NCBI RefSeq assembly: GCF_003351025.1
Contig: NZ_QPCG01000003.1
Span: 574,355 to 638,354, forward strand
Source of the DNA: Mucilaginibacter endophyticus
GTDB taxonomy: Bacteria; Bacteroidota; Bacteroidia; Sphingobacteriales; Sphingobacteriaceae
DNA length: 64,000 nucleotides
Direction of reading: 5' to 3'
A model generated the notes under the pieces. The model did not search any database and was not told the DNA's origin. It saw nothing but the letters and a program-made list of their open reading frames with translations. Below are positions 16,285 through 24,480 of the stretch, piece after piece. Every line of letters begins with the position of its first letter. The first letter of the stretch is position 1. A program made the position numbers and the translations under genes.

Positions 16285-16778
16285 GAATAAAAACCATATT
16301 CTATTTGCGAAAGCACGTCGTTAACCATCCTTAAACCCTCACTCGTATCAAGCAACTCTAACGGTTGTTTATCTCCCAATGCCATATTTGGACGCACAAG
16401 CCATTTATCAACAGTTGCGGTATCTCCTAAAATATCGATTCCCCGAACATAAATACGCGTAAACTCATACAGAAAGTTTGATTGTTCGGGCGATAAAAGA
16501 TCATCTTTCCCATAACGGTTAAGCTGCCTGGCGCTAATATGGAGTATGTTAGAAAGTTGAGTTTTTGAAACATTGGTTTTTTCCAAAATATTATCAATTG
16601 CCAGTCTTGGTATACCGCCTCTGATACAATCAATTATATTGCTATCCCCATCACAATTCAGCTTATTTTTAACATAATCCTCAGGAAAAAGAAAAGAAAA
16701 AACATACCCTTCATCAGGCGATGCTATTTTAAGATCCGCTATACTTAATTTTTTGGAACGATTAGCCACTTCTGCCAT
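16281..16778 (-). CDS. Xre/ParS-type antitoxin (DUF2384) of the RES module
   Basis: 165 residues from the ATG ending at 16778 (MAEVANRS); the frame runs on upstream to 16835 but that part reads as non-coding. The central region has an Xre-like HTH (LAIDNILEKTNVSKTQLSNILHISARQLNRY) and the C-terminal 60 residues are the toxin-binding ParS/MbcA domain (YEFTRIYVRGIDILGDTATVDKWLVRPNMALGDKQPLELLDTSEGLRMV). It would neutralise the RES toxin and repress its own promoter as part of the complex. The N-terminal 55 residues are a non-standard extension. The pair ends at a gap and has no transfer gene near it. Confidence 0.92.
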   Translation of the reverse strand: MAEVANRSKKLSIADLKIASPDEGYVFSFLFPEDYVKNKLNCDGDSNIIDCIRGGIPRLAIDNILEKTNVSKTQLSNILHISARQLNRYGKDDLLSPEQSNFLYEFTRIYVRGIDILGDTATVDKWLVRPNMALGDKQPLELLDTSEGLRMVNDVLSQIEYGFYS

Positions 16779-16919
16779 AATGACCACCAATATACAGACA
16801 AATGTCCTGTTTTCAAAATTTATTTTATAACCCACTTGAAATCATAAATTTTAATATCCCATAAAAGGCCCATATTTTGTATTTAATAGCGTTTTCATAC
16901 ATACTGTAACTTAATATCT

Positions 16920-16950
16920 TTGCCAGTATTAAAAAAAACCTCTACTTTTG
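16920..16950 (+). promoter_or_regulatory. Consensus promoter TTG-N20-TACTTTTG
   Basis: TTG at 16920-16922, exactly 20 nt, then TACTTTTG at 16943-16950. The dehydrogenase ATG follows at 16981, leaving a leader of about 24 nt. Confidence 0.75.
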
Positions 16951-16980
16951 TGCGCTTATAGACATTTACTTTGCGTACTA

Positions 16981-18066
16981 ATGCCTGAACAACATCCAAC
17001 GGAATCCATATTTAGCCAGCTTGACGCTTTTGGGCATAAAAAAGTTGTTTTTTGTACCGATCCTGACACCAATCTGAAAGCTATTATCGCTATCCACAAC
17101 ACAACGTTGGGCCCGGCTTTTGGTGGCGTGCGCATGTGGGCTTACAAAACCGAAGGCGACGCACTTAATGATGTATTGCGTTTAGCCAAAAGCATGACCT
17201 ATAAAGCATCTATCGCGGGGCTTAATCTCGGTGGCGGCTATTCGGTTATCATCGGCGACTCTCGTCAGGATAAAACCGAAGCTTTATTGCGCAAATTCGG
17301 CAGGTTTATAAAAAACCTTAATGGCGAATTTATTGCTGCTGAAGATATGGGTACCAACCCGCGCGACATGGAGTACATTAAAATGGAAACCAGCCATGTT
17401 ACCGGCGCGCCGGAAAACATTGGTGGCAGCGGCGATCCATCTCCTATTACTGCTTTGGGCGTGCTGATGGGTATCAAAGCTTGCGTGCGTGAAATGTATG
17501 GCAGCGATAGCTTAACTGGTAAATCGGTAATAGTTCAGGGTATTGGCCATGTGGGCGAAAACCTGGTACGCTTGTTAAGGGACGAAAACGTAAAGGTTTA
17601 TGCCAGCGATATCAACGAGGAGCGGGTTATCCAGATCTCCAAGAAATATGGCGCGCAGGCGGTATCAAATAATAACATTTTTGATATTGATGCCGATATT
17701 TACGCTCCGTGTGCTATGGGTGGTACCGTAAATACGCAAACCATTGCTAAATTAAAGTGTGGCATTATAGCAGGATCGGCAAATAACCAGTTACTTGATG
17801 AAGCTGTTCACGGTAAAATGTTGCTTGATAAAGGTGTACTTTTTGCACCCGATTACGTGATCAATGCGGGTGGTATCATCACCGGGTATTCGGAGTTGAT
17901 GAATTTTAATAAAAAGCGCACATTACAGCTTACCGAAAACATTTACGAGGCCACGCGTAATGTGCTAAAACTTTCAAAGGCCGAAAATATTCCAACCATT
18001 AACGCGGCTAATAAAATAGCCGAAAAACGCATTGAGGATATCAGGAAAGTAAAATCATCCTATTAA
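16981..18066 (+). CDS. Leucine-dehydrogenase-like protein with altered catalytic motif
   Basis: 361 residues, Glu/Leu/Phe/Val dehydrogenase family, which oxidatively deaminates branched-chain amino acids with NAD+. Conserved: TLGPAFGGVRMW, SMTYKASIAGLNLGGG, AAEDMGTNPRDM and the Rossmann motif VQGIGHVGENLVRLL. The striking point is that the glycine-rich loop reads GGGYSVIIGD. In Bacillus leucine dehydrogenase the same loop is GGGK, whose Lys80 is the catalytic base; here the codon is TAT (Tyr, near 17240). The substrate lysine in MTYK is kept. The upstream TTG at 16948 lies inside the promoter, so the ATG at 16981 is the start. It may be inactive, or do different chemistry. Probably heads the nusB operon or sits next to it (58-nt gap). 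Confidence 0.88.
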   Translation: MPEQHPTESIFSQLDAFGHKKVVFCTDPDTNLKAIIAIHNTTLGPAFGGVRMWAYKTEGDALNDVLRLAKSMTYKASIAGLNLGGGYSVIIGDSRQDKTEALLRKFGRFIKNLNGEFIAAEDMGTNPRDMEYIKMETSHVTGAPENIGGSGDPSPITALGVLMGIKACVREMYGSDSLTGKSVIVQGIGHVGENLVRLLRDENVKVYASDINEERVIQISKKYGAQAVSNNNIFDIDADIYAPCAMGGTVNTQTIAKLKCGIIAGSANNQLLDEAVHGKMLLDKGVLFAPDYVINAGGIITGYSELMNFNKKRTLQLTENIYEATRNVLKLSKAENIPTINAANKIAEKRIEDIRKVKSSY

Positions 18067-18124
18067 AACAATTAAATTTTATATAAACCGTTTGCACTAA
18101 GCAAACCAAATCGTTCTTACAAAA

Positions 18125-19072
18125 ATGTTAAACAGAAGGCACCTCCGGGTAAAGGTATTACAGGCACTGTACGCGTATCATCAGTCAGATACCAAAGACG
18201 TTAAGCTATTTGAAAAAAATATGCTGAGCAGCATAGACCAGGTTTACGAAATGTATATCTGGATGCTATCATTAATTAATGAAGTGGTAAGTTTTGCCGC
18301 TAATGACGCAGAAGAACGCGCCAACAAACACCTCCCAACCGCCGAAGACTTAAATGCAAACCTTAAAATCCTCACCAACAGGTTCATCCTGAGCCTGAAT
18401 GACAATAAGGAATACATTACAGCCTGGAAAAAGTACAAAGTTGACTGGACCTTTGAGCCAGAACTTGCTAAATCACTTTTTATTATCCTTAAAAACTCGC
18501 CTGAGTATGCCGAGTATCTTGCCAAAACAGGCGATACCCTGCAAACAGACAAGGATATCATCAAATTCATTTTCAAAAAAGTTATTCTTAAATCATCACT
18601 GGCCGAGCAGGTTTTTGAAGACAGGTTTATTTTTTGGCCTGTTGATAAAGATGTGCTTCAGGCGCTTATTGCAAAAACGTTCAAAAACTTTTCGCACGAT
18701 GATTACAAGCTTAACCAGCTTGCCGAAATTACCGGCAACTGGGTTGAAGACCGTGAGTTTGTTGTAAACCTGTTTCAGCAAAGCATCAGGTACGATGCCG
18801 CTTACCATGAGCTTATAGCCGCCAAAACCCAAAACTGGGAGCCGGAGCGTATTGCCATGATGGATACCTTGCTGATGAAAATGGCTATTACCGAGTTTAT
18901 TAATTTTAACTCGATCCCGGTTAAGGTTACCATAAACGAGTATCTTGAAATATCAAAAGAGTTTAGTACGCCTAAGAGTAATTCATTTATAAACGGTATC
19001 TTGGACAAGATTTTAATAGAGCTTAAAGCCGAAAACAAGATCAAAAAGATAGGCCGCGGCTTAATAGAATAA
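18125..19072 (+). CDS. nusB: Transcription antitermination factor NusB, long form
   Basis: 315 residues, about twice the E. coli length, as usual in Bacteroidota. It starts with the NusB signature MLNRRHLRVKVLQALYAYHQSD; the central insertion (residues 70-190) is specific to the phylum; the C-terminus completes the helical fold (IAMMDTLLMKMAITEFINFNSIPVKVTINEYLEISKEFSTPKSNSFINGILDKIL). NusB binds boxA RNA with NusE/S10 during rRNA transcription. First gene of a conserved run with a DUF1573 protein (9-nt gap), yajC, a YbbR-like gene and coaE. Confidence 0.95.
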   Translation: MLNRRHLRVKVLQALYAYHQSDTKDVKLFEKNMLSSIDQVYEMYIWMLSLINEVVSFAANDAEERANKHLPTAEDLNANLKILTNRFILSLNDNKEYITAWKKYKVDWTFEPELAKSLFIILKNSPEYAEYLAKTGDTLQTDKDIIKFIFKKVILKSSLAEQVFEDRFIFWPVDKDVLQALIAKTFKNFSHDDYKLNQLAEITGNWVEDREFVVNLFQQSIRYDAAYHELIAAKTQNWEPERIAMMDTLLMKMAITEFINFNSIPVKVTINEYLEISKEFSTPKSNSFINGILDKILIELKAENKIKKIGRGLIE

Positions 19073-19081
19073 TATTAAAAA

Positions 19082-19522
19082 ATGAAAAAACTATTTTTAA
19101 GCTTAGTAGCAGCAGGCATGTTATTATCAGCCTGCAACAGCAGCAATGGCAGCACAGCTGATAACGCGTCGGCAACTAATGCGGATAGCGCTGCAACAGC
19201 AGCCAACGCGCCCGTAGCTAAATTTGAAAAAGAAAGCCATGATTTTGGCAAGATCAAAGAGGGCGATAAGGTATCATATGATTTTAAGTTTACCAACACC
19301 GGTAAATCGCCATTGATTATTACCAACGCCCGTGCTACTTGCGGTTGCACTACTCCTACCTGGCCAAAAGCCCCCGTTAAACCCGGCGAAAGCGCCGTTA
19401 TTGGGGTTACCTTTAACAGTGCCGGCAAAAGTGGCTTACAGGATAAACAAATAACCATTACAGCCAACACTCAGCCTGCCGAAACTATGGTACATTTAAT
19501 TGGCGAGGTTTTAAAAAAATAA
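19082..19522 (+). CDS. DUF1573 lipoprotein
   Basis: 146 residues with a lipoprotein leader (MKKLFLSLVAAGMLLSAC, acylated Cys18) and an Asn/Ala/Ser-rich spacer to about residue 45. Residues 47-146 form one DUF1573 immunoglobulin-like domain: FEKESHDFGKIKEGDKVSYDFKFTNTGKSPLIITNARATCGCTTPTWPK.. PGESAVIGVTFNSAGKSG. The conserved CGC pair may bind metal or form a disulfide, but the role is unknown. Between nusB and yajC in the usual Bacteroidota order, so co-transcription is very likely. Confidence 0.9.
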   Translation: MKKLFLSLVAAGMLLSACNSSNGSTADNASATNADSAATAANAPVAKFEKESHDFGKIKEGDKVSYDFKFTNTGKSPLIITNARATCGCTTPTWPKAPVKPGESAVIGVTFNSAGKSGLQDKQITITANTQPAETMVHLIGEVLKK

Positions 19523-19538
19523 CAATTAATTTAAACAA

Positions 19539-19865
19539 ATGATAGCTACTATTTTATTACAAGCCTCAGGCGGTTTGGGCAGCTACACGCAATTGGTACC
19601 AATGGTACTGATCATTGTAGTGTTTTATTTTTTCATGATCCGCCCGCAGGTTAAAAAGCAAAAAGATCAGAAGAAATACGTTGAAGAGTTGAAAAAAGGC
19701 GACAGGGTTATAACCACAGCCGGTATTCACGGCCGCATCGTCGACTTAAACGATACCACTTTTTTAGTTGAGGTTGAAAACGGTAAAATCCGTTTTGACA
19801 AATCGGCTATATCACTCGAAGCTTCAAAAGCTTTGAATACACCAGCGGTTGAAAAGAAAGCATAG
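19539..19865 (+). CDS. yajC: Sec translocon accessory subunit YajC
   Basis: 108 residues: an N-terminal transmembrane helix (LVPMVLIIVVFYFFMIRPQ, residues 20-38), the family's RPQVKKQKDQKKYVEELKKGDRVITTAGIHGRI and an SH3-like soluble part (FLVEVENGKIRFDKSAI). YajC joins SecDF at the inner-membrane translocon. 16 nt after the DUF1573 gene. Confidence 0.95.
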   Translation: MIATILLQASGGLGSYTQLVPMVLIIVVFYFFMIRPQVKKQKDQKKYVEELKKGDRVITTAGIHGRIVDLNDTTFLVEVENGKIRFDKSAISLEASKALNTPAVEKKA

Positions 19866-19867
19866 TT

Positions 19868-20021
19868 GAGGTGAAAGGAAAAAGGTTAAAGGCGAAAGGC
19901 AGAAGCCGCTCGTTCTGATACCCTAAACTTCACTCAAATGAATAAACAGGATGAAAGGTTAAAGGAAAAGGAATACACGAAAGTGCATGACCTTTCACCT
20001 TTAACCTTTCGCCTTTAACCT
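19868..20021. repeat. AAGG-rich inverted repeat between yajC and the YbbR-like gene
   Basis: GAGGTGAAAGGAAAAAGG.. GGCGAAAGGC at 19868-19900 is answered in reverse by CCTTTCACC.. CCTTTCGCC at 19990-20021, with a third related stretch (GATGAAAGGTTAAAGG) near 19950. An intergenic repeat insertion inside an otherwise compact operon; it could form a hairpin that attenuates downstream transcription. Related words occur at 23200-23235. Confidence 0.65.
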
Positions 20022-20027
20022 AAAAAC

Positions 20028-20978
20028 ATGGCAATAGTAAAATTATCGGCAACAGAACGCAGACGGCTCTCGGTATTTTTTACCTGTTTGTCGCTGGCTA
20101 TTGTTGCCTGGATTTTTACTACGCTATCCGACCCTCTTCCTTACAAGGTAAAAAAGGTTTTAACCTTTAAAAACGCCCCGCAGAAACGCGCCTTTCACTC
20201 GCTGCAGCCTGATACGGTTGATGCTACCATACAAGGTAATGGATGGCAAATGCTGTTTTCAAAAATCAACAGCGATAATAAACCATTAGTTGTCGATCTC
20301 CGCTCGCTCGAAACCCGTAACTACGTGGTTATCGACAGCATGCAGCTTAAGCAGATTAACAAAGGAAAAGACCCTGCCAACCGTGTTTCATCCATTGATC
20401 CGGATACCCTCTACTTTGATTTCAGCAACCGCCTGGTAAAAAAGGTGCCTGTTCAGCTTACTATGGGTATCAGTTATCAAAAGCAATTTGCGGTGTCGGG
20501 GAATATTACCGTGCGACCGGCTTATGTAACGGTAAGCGGCCCTATCGAACGCTTAAAGGACATAACCTCGTGGAAAACCGACTCGCTTAAATTCAATAAC
20601 GTTAACGAAACCATCAATACCCGGGTTAATTTAAAACCCAGTAACGAAGGTAACCTGAATGTTTATCCACGGTCGGTACAGGCTATTATCCCTGTTGATG
20701 AGTTCACCGAGAAAACGCTTGAGATCCCGGTAAAGCTCATCAATAACAATAGCTATTATAACGTAAAGGTATTTCCGCAGAAGATAAAGGTGACTTTCAC
20801 CACCTCATTGAGCCGCTACGCCGATATGGATGAGGATTTGTTTGAGGCAGTTGCTGATCTTGATTTGTGGCGCGATAAAGGCTACAGCAACCTGCCAGTA
20901 AAACTCATTCATACTCCCCCATTTTGCCGGGTGGTGAAGATCTTCCCATCAAACATTGATTTCTACATAAAAAAATAA
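20028..20978 (+). CDS. YbbR-like (CdaR-type) membrane-anchored protein
   Basis: 316 residues: one N-terminal transmembrane helix (RLSVFFTCLSLAIVAWIFTTL, residues 13-33), then an extracytoplasmic part made of two or three YbbR-like beta domains (VTVSGPIERLKDITSWKTDSLKFNNVNETINTRV is typical). In Firmicutes the family includes CdaR, regulator of the c-di-AMP cyclase CdaA; no cyclase adjoins here, so that role is not claimed. The stop overlaps the coaE start by 1 nt (TAATG). Confidence 0.82.
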   Translation: MAIVKLSATERRRLSVFFTCLSLAIVAWIFTTLSDPLPYKVKKVLTFKNAPQKRAFHSLQPDTVDATIQGNGWQMLFSKINSDNKPLVVDLRSLETRNYVVIDSMQLKQINKGKDPANRVSSIDPDTLYFDFSNRLVKKVPVQLTMGISYQKQFAVSGNITVRPAYVTVSGPIERLKDITSWKTDSLKFNNVNETINTRVNLKPSNEGNLNVYPRSVQAIIPVDEFTEKTLEIPVKLINNNSYYNVKVFPQKIKVTFTTSLSRYADMDEDLFEAVADLDLWRDKGYSNLPVKLIHTPPFCRVVKIFPSNIDFYIKK

Positions 20979-21577
20979 TGCTCAAAATAGGTTTAACGGG
21001 TAACATAGGCAGCGGTAAAACAACCGTAGCCAAAGTATTTGAATTACTTGGCATCCCTGTTTTTTATGCCGATGACGAAGCCAAAAAAGTAATGGTTACC
21101 GATCAGGTACTTATTGAAGGCATCAAACAAACTTTTGGAGCCGAAGCCTATTTTGAAGATGGCAGCCTTAACCGCAAGTACATATCAGCCATTGTTTTTA
21201 ATAACAAAACCGAACTGGAAAAACTAAACGCGCTGGTACATCCTGCTGTATTCAGGGCATTTGACAGCTTTGATAACAAGTATAAAGACGCACCTTACGT
21301 GATCCGCGAGGCGGCTATCTTATTTGAAAGCGGCTCCTATAAAATGTGCGACAGGGCCATCATGATCACCGCGCCCCTTGAAACCCGCATTAACCGTGTT
21401 ATAGAGCGCGATGGCATCAGTCGTACCGATGTTGAAAGCCGGGAAGCCCGCCAGCTATCGCAGGATGAAAAAATTAAGCTGGCCAATGATATAATTATTA
21501 ACGACGGTAAACAGCTGGTTATACCCCAGGTAATAGCCCTGCATGAACTGTATTTATCGCTCGCTCAGCAACAATGA
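20978..21577 (+). CDS. coaE: Dephospho-CoA kinase
   Basis: 199 residues, last step of coenzyme A synthesis (phosphorylates the 3'-OH of dephospho-CoA). P-loop GLTGNIGSGKTT at residues 5-16, VFYADDEAKKVM substrate motif, LVHPAVFRAF, and LID-like RVIERDGISRTDVESREARQ. Length normal. Starts on the last base of the YbbR-like stop and overlaps the next gene by 4 nt, so the three are translationally coupled. Confidence 0.96.
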   Translation: MLKIGLTGNIGSGKTTVAKVFELLGIPVFYADDEAKKVMVTDQVLIEGIKQTFGAEAYFEDGSLNRKYISAIVFNNKTELEKLNALVHPAVFRAFDSFDNKYKDAPYVIREAAILFESGSYKMCDRAIMITAPLETRINRVIERDGISRTDVESREARQLSQDEKIKLANDIIINDGKQLVIPQVIALHELYLSLAQQQ

Positions 21578-22512
21578 TACTCGACGATTTTGTTTCTTTT
21601 GACGAAAAAGGGCTGTACTGCAAATACGGCGACTTTTACATCGACCCGCAGTTGCCTGCAACAACGGCCGTAATATCCCATGCCCATGCAGATCATGCCA
21701 TAAGCGGCAACAGCAATGTTTACTGCACCCGTGCCACAGCAAGCATCATGCAGCTGAGGTATGACCGCACGGCAGCCAAAGTTTTTAATATCGCGGCTTT
21801 TAACGAGCCTTTTAAAATAGGCAAGGTTACTGTAACGTTGATCCCCGCCGGGCACATGCTTGGCTCGGCGCAGATACTGATGGAATACGACGGCGCTAAC
21901 TATTTATACACCGGCGATTACAAACTACAACCTGACGCCACCTGCGAGCCTATTGAATGGGTTACAACTGATGTGCTGATCACCGAAAGTACCTTTGCTA
22001 ATCCGGAAATTATCCACCCCGATCCTGTTGCCGAGATCCGCAAGATCAATGATATCAAAAGCAATATCTTACTGGGGGCTTACGCGCTCGGTAAAAGTCA
22101 GCGGCTCATCAATTTGATCACCGAACATGCGCCGCAAAAAAAGATCCTGGTACACCATAAAATAATGCCCATTAATGCCATTTATGAAAAAATGGGGTTC
22201 GCGCCCGGCAAGTACCAGATCTACGGGCGTAAATTGATGAAAGTACAGGACGAGTTCGTATACATAGTCCCTCCTTTTACCTTTGATAGCTATATCCGGG
22301 CGACAGGTGTTAAACGTCTTTTTGCCTCAGGCTGGAAAAATCTGCAGGTGAATAATCAGGATACCCTCTTTATATCCGACCATGTGGATTGGAATGATAT
22401 TCTGCAGACCATCGCCAATACCAAGCCTAAACAGGTTTGGACACTTCACGGTAAAGGCGATCATCTGAAAGCTTATTTTAAAGATGATATCTTTGTAAAA
22501 ATTCTGAACTGA
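21574..22512 (+). CDS. Metallo-beta-lactamase-fold nuclease-like protein
   Basis: 312 residues of the beta-CASP-like/MBL class. Metal motifs: VISHAHADHAISG (HxHxDH, about residue 35), PAGHMLGSAQ, YTGDYKL and late HGKGDH; also LITESTF and AYALGKSQRL, which resemble the putative DNA-ligase-associated exonuclease family. No DNA ligase or helicase gene is adjacent, so the ligase-linked function is not supported by context. Likely cytoplasmic Zn-dependent nuclease. Overlaps coaE by 4 nt and the DUF5522 gene by 1 nt, implying one transcript. Confidence 0.8.
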   Translation: MILDDFVSFDEKGLYCKYGDFYIDPQLPATTAVISHAHADHAISGNSNVYCTRATASIMQLRYDRTAAKVFNIAAFNEPFKIGKVTVTLIPAGHMLGSAQILMEYDGANYLYTGDYKLQPDATCEPIEWVTTDVLITESTFANPEIIHPDPVAEIRKINDIKSNILLGAYALGKSQRLINLITEHAPQKKILVHHKIMPINAIYEKMGFAPGKYQIYGRKLMKVQDEFVYIVPPFTFDSYIRATGVKRLFASGWKNLQVNNQDTLFISDHVDWNDILQTIANTKPKQVWTLHGKGDHLKAYFKDDIFVKILN

Positions 22513-22688
22513 TGTTGCAGGAGGGTGTTGATTACTATATTAACGAAGATGGCAATTTTGTTTTTACCGAAGCCTATCATTTAAAACGTGGTTACTGCTG
22601 TAAAAACAAATGCAAGCATTGTCCCTGGGGTTACGGCAAGGTCAAATTAGCCGGAAACAACACAGAATCAGGCGACAACGATAAATAA
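22512..22688 (+). CDS. DUF5522-like cysteine-rich mini-protein
   Basis: A 58-residue protein whose ATG overlaps the stop of the nuclease gene (TGATG). It reads MLQEGVDYYINEDG, FVFTEAYHLKRG, then the cysteine cluster YCCKNKCKHCPWGYG. The CCxxxCxHCPWG pattern suggests a metal site and matches the small DUF5522 family as I recall it. No leader. The tight overlap with the MBL gene suggests the two act together. Gene reality is well supported by the overlap and the motif; function unknown. Confidence 0.8.
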   Translation: MLQEGVDYYINEDGNFVFTEAYHLKRGYCCKNKCKHCPWGYGKVKLAGNNTESGDNDK

Positions 22689-22745
22689 ATCGATGTTAAA
22701 TTAAAAATATTTAAACATATTTGTATCCCATTCATTACTACTACT

Positions 22746-23195
22746 ATGCGGATAGAAGACGAAATACAAAGTACAAATTTTGAAGATGCTTACCATAAAG
22801 TAGCTATTAACGTGGCATATACGCAGGGTTGGTTGGCTAATTACTTCCGTTGTCACTTTGAGAAACATAATATTACCCAACAACAGTTTAATATACTGAG
22901 GATATTACGCGGCCAGTACCCCAAGCCTGCTACGATCAATTTGCTAAAGGAGCGGATGATTGATAAGATGTCGGACGCGTCGCGCATTGTTGACCGCCTT
23001 GTTCAAAAAGGCCTGGTTTCGCGCTGCACCAACAATAAAGACAGGCGTGCCGTTGATATCCGTATCAGCGACGAAGGCCTCGCAACGCTCTCAAAAATGG
23101 ATGCTGAGTTTAAAACAAAAGAAATCCTGAGTAATAATCTTACCGAAGCCGAAGCGACTACGTTAAGTGACCTATTGGACAAAATGCGGGGATAA
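22746..23195 (+). CDS. MarR-family regulator
   Basis: 149 residues, winged-helix dimeric repressor type. Visible: FEKHNITQQQFNILRILRGQ, the recognition helix region NLLKERMIDKMSDASRIVDRLVQKGLVSR and the wing CTNNKDRRAVDIRISDEGLATL. It stands alone, 57 nt after the DUF5522 gene, with no divergent partner to point to a target. The downstream DNA contains an AAGG-type repeat and the 96-bp family A element. Confidence 0.9.
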   Translation: MRIEDEIQSTNFEDAYHKVAINVAYTQGWLANYFRCHFEKHNITQQQFNILRILRGQYPKPATINLLKERMIDKMSDASRIVDRLVQKGLVSRCTNNKDRRAVDIRISDEGLATLSKMDAEFKTKEILSNNLTEAEATTLSDLLDKMRG

Positions 23196-23262
23196 GCTTT
23201 CAAGGCGAACGGGAAAAGGTTAAGGGTGAAAGATTTACTGCCCAAGCTAAAAAGAACAAAAA

Positions 23263-23358
23263 ATGTCATTGCGAGGAGGAACGACGAAGCAATCTCGTAG
23301 CTATGCAAATAGGCCATACATTGGCTACGAGATTGCCACGCTTCGCTCGCAATGACAT
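23263..23358. repeat. 96-bp palindromic repeat, family A copy 2
   Basis: Same orientation and length as the copy at 8401-8496, differing only at a few bases in the loop region (CAAATAGGCCATACATT versus CAGATCGGACATGCATT). Lies between the convergent MarR and GHL10-like genes. Confidence 0.9.
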
Positions 23359-23386
23359 ATCTTTTTCTTTCGTTTATACTTTGATT

Positions 23387-24475
23387 TTACGATGCCTTAA
23401 ACGCCGCTACTTCATCCTTCAGTATCGCCAGTACCTCAGGCCTTACATTACCGAAGAAAGACACCCCCATAGCACCATTCTTCAATGCCACCTGGATACC
23501 GGTGCGGATCTCGTCATCACTCTTAAAATCGGATAAATATAAACCTGCATACAGCGGGAACCTGCCGGCAAGGAAATGAACGCCCTCGGCTACGGCGTTG
23601 CCTATCCAGCTAACACCTTCTTTATAAAAGCCATGATATATCATAGGGCAAATACCATCCATGTTCCAATTTGTCCAGTCCTGCCTTACGTTACGGCGGG
23701 CCACTTCAGGTGTTGGGAATACAGCCGCGGTTATTTGTTTTTTATGCTGATGCGCAACAGTCGAGATGCCGTTAACTACGCGGGTAATATTGTTATACCT
23801 GAACAATCGCCATGAAAGGCTGGCCTCAGGATATTGAATCTGATCAAGGTCCTGGTTATACTCTTCTTTGAATTTGGCTTTGCAGACGTCGCAGTAGCAA
23901 AAATCATATTCGGGCAGCTCTTTGGTTTGGTCAATTTTGTAATGATCCCAAAGGTTTACCGGCAGTATTACATCGCAATAACGCACATAATCCAGGTGGA
24001 TACCATCGATATAATCTTTAGCCAAAATATCATCAACGGTTTTGGTTAAATACTCCTGCACTTCTGGGCGCGACGGGCAAAGCCAGCGGTAATACTGTAC
24101 ATAAGGCGGATGATCGGCACATGATTCGCCTTTGCGGTTTTTACTGTACCATTCTGGTTTCTCGTTAACCAGTTCGGCACGGTTAAAGGTCCACATCCAA
24201 CGGTGGGCTTCTAATCCCTTAGCTTTGGCAGCGCGAAAATGACGCTCGCTGTCGTTTTCAAAAAATATGCCTGTTATGCCCGATGCCTTGTATGATGCAT
24301 AGCGGGTAGCCAGTTCATCATCGGTATCTTTTGGGTTTGGATTGATCCATACCCAGTTTTTCATAGCCTTTTTCTTGCTGCTTTTGGCGGCTTCAACAGC
24401 GGCATTGCTTACTAAAGGTAACTGGGCGGCCACACCCGCCAGTAAACCGGCTTTTAAAAATTCGCGCTTATTCAT
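23387..24475 (-). CDS. GHL10-like putative glycoside hydrolase
   Basis: 362 residues with a Tat-like leader (MNKREFLKAGLLAGVAAQLPLV; KR rather than RR, so export route uncertain). The body is a TIM-barrel of the GHL10/DUF4015-like type: KNWVWINPNPKD, GITGIFFENDSERHFRAAKAKGLEAHRWMWTFNR, DGIHLDYVRYCDVILP (candidate catalytic Asp), a CYCDVCKAKF pair of cysteines, and GICPMIYHGFYKEG. Family members are thought to act on peptidoglycan-like or other glycans, but activities are largely unproven. It follows the CBM9-like gene by 5 nt, so they are co-expressed. Confidence 0.75.
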   Translation of the reverse strand: MNKREFLKAGLLAGVAAQLPLVSNAAVEAAKSSKKKAMKNWVWINPNPKDTDDELATRYASYKASGITGIFFENDSERHFRAAKAKGLEAHRWMWTFNRAELVNEKPEWYSKNRKGESCADHPPYVQYYRWLCPSRPEVQEYLTKTVDDILAKDYIDGIHLDYVRYCDVILPVNLWDHYKIDQTKELPEYDFCYCDVCKAKFKEEYNQDLDQIQYPEASLSWRLFRYNNITRVVNGISTVAHQHKKQITAAVFPTPEVARRNVRQDWTNWNMDGICPMIYHGFYKEGVSWIGNAVAEGVHFLAGRFPLYAGLYLSDFKSDDEIRTGIQVALKNGAMGVSFFGNVRPEVLAILKDEVAAFKAS

Positions 24476-24480
24476 GGAGT

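Noticed and set aside
16948..16980. Upstream TTG start for the leucine-dehydrogenase-like gene
   Set aside because: The TTG is the end of the -7 box TACTTTTG; the 11 extra residues have no family counterpart.
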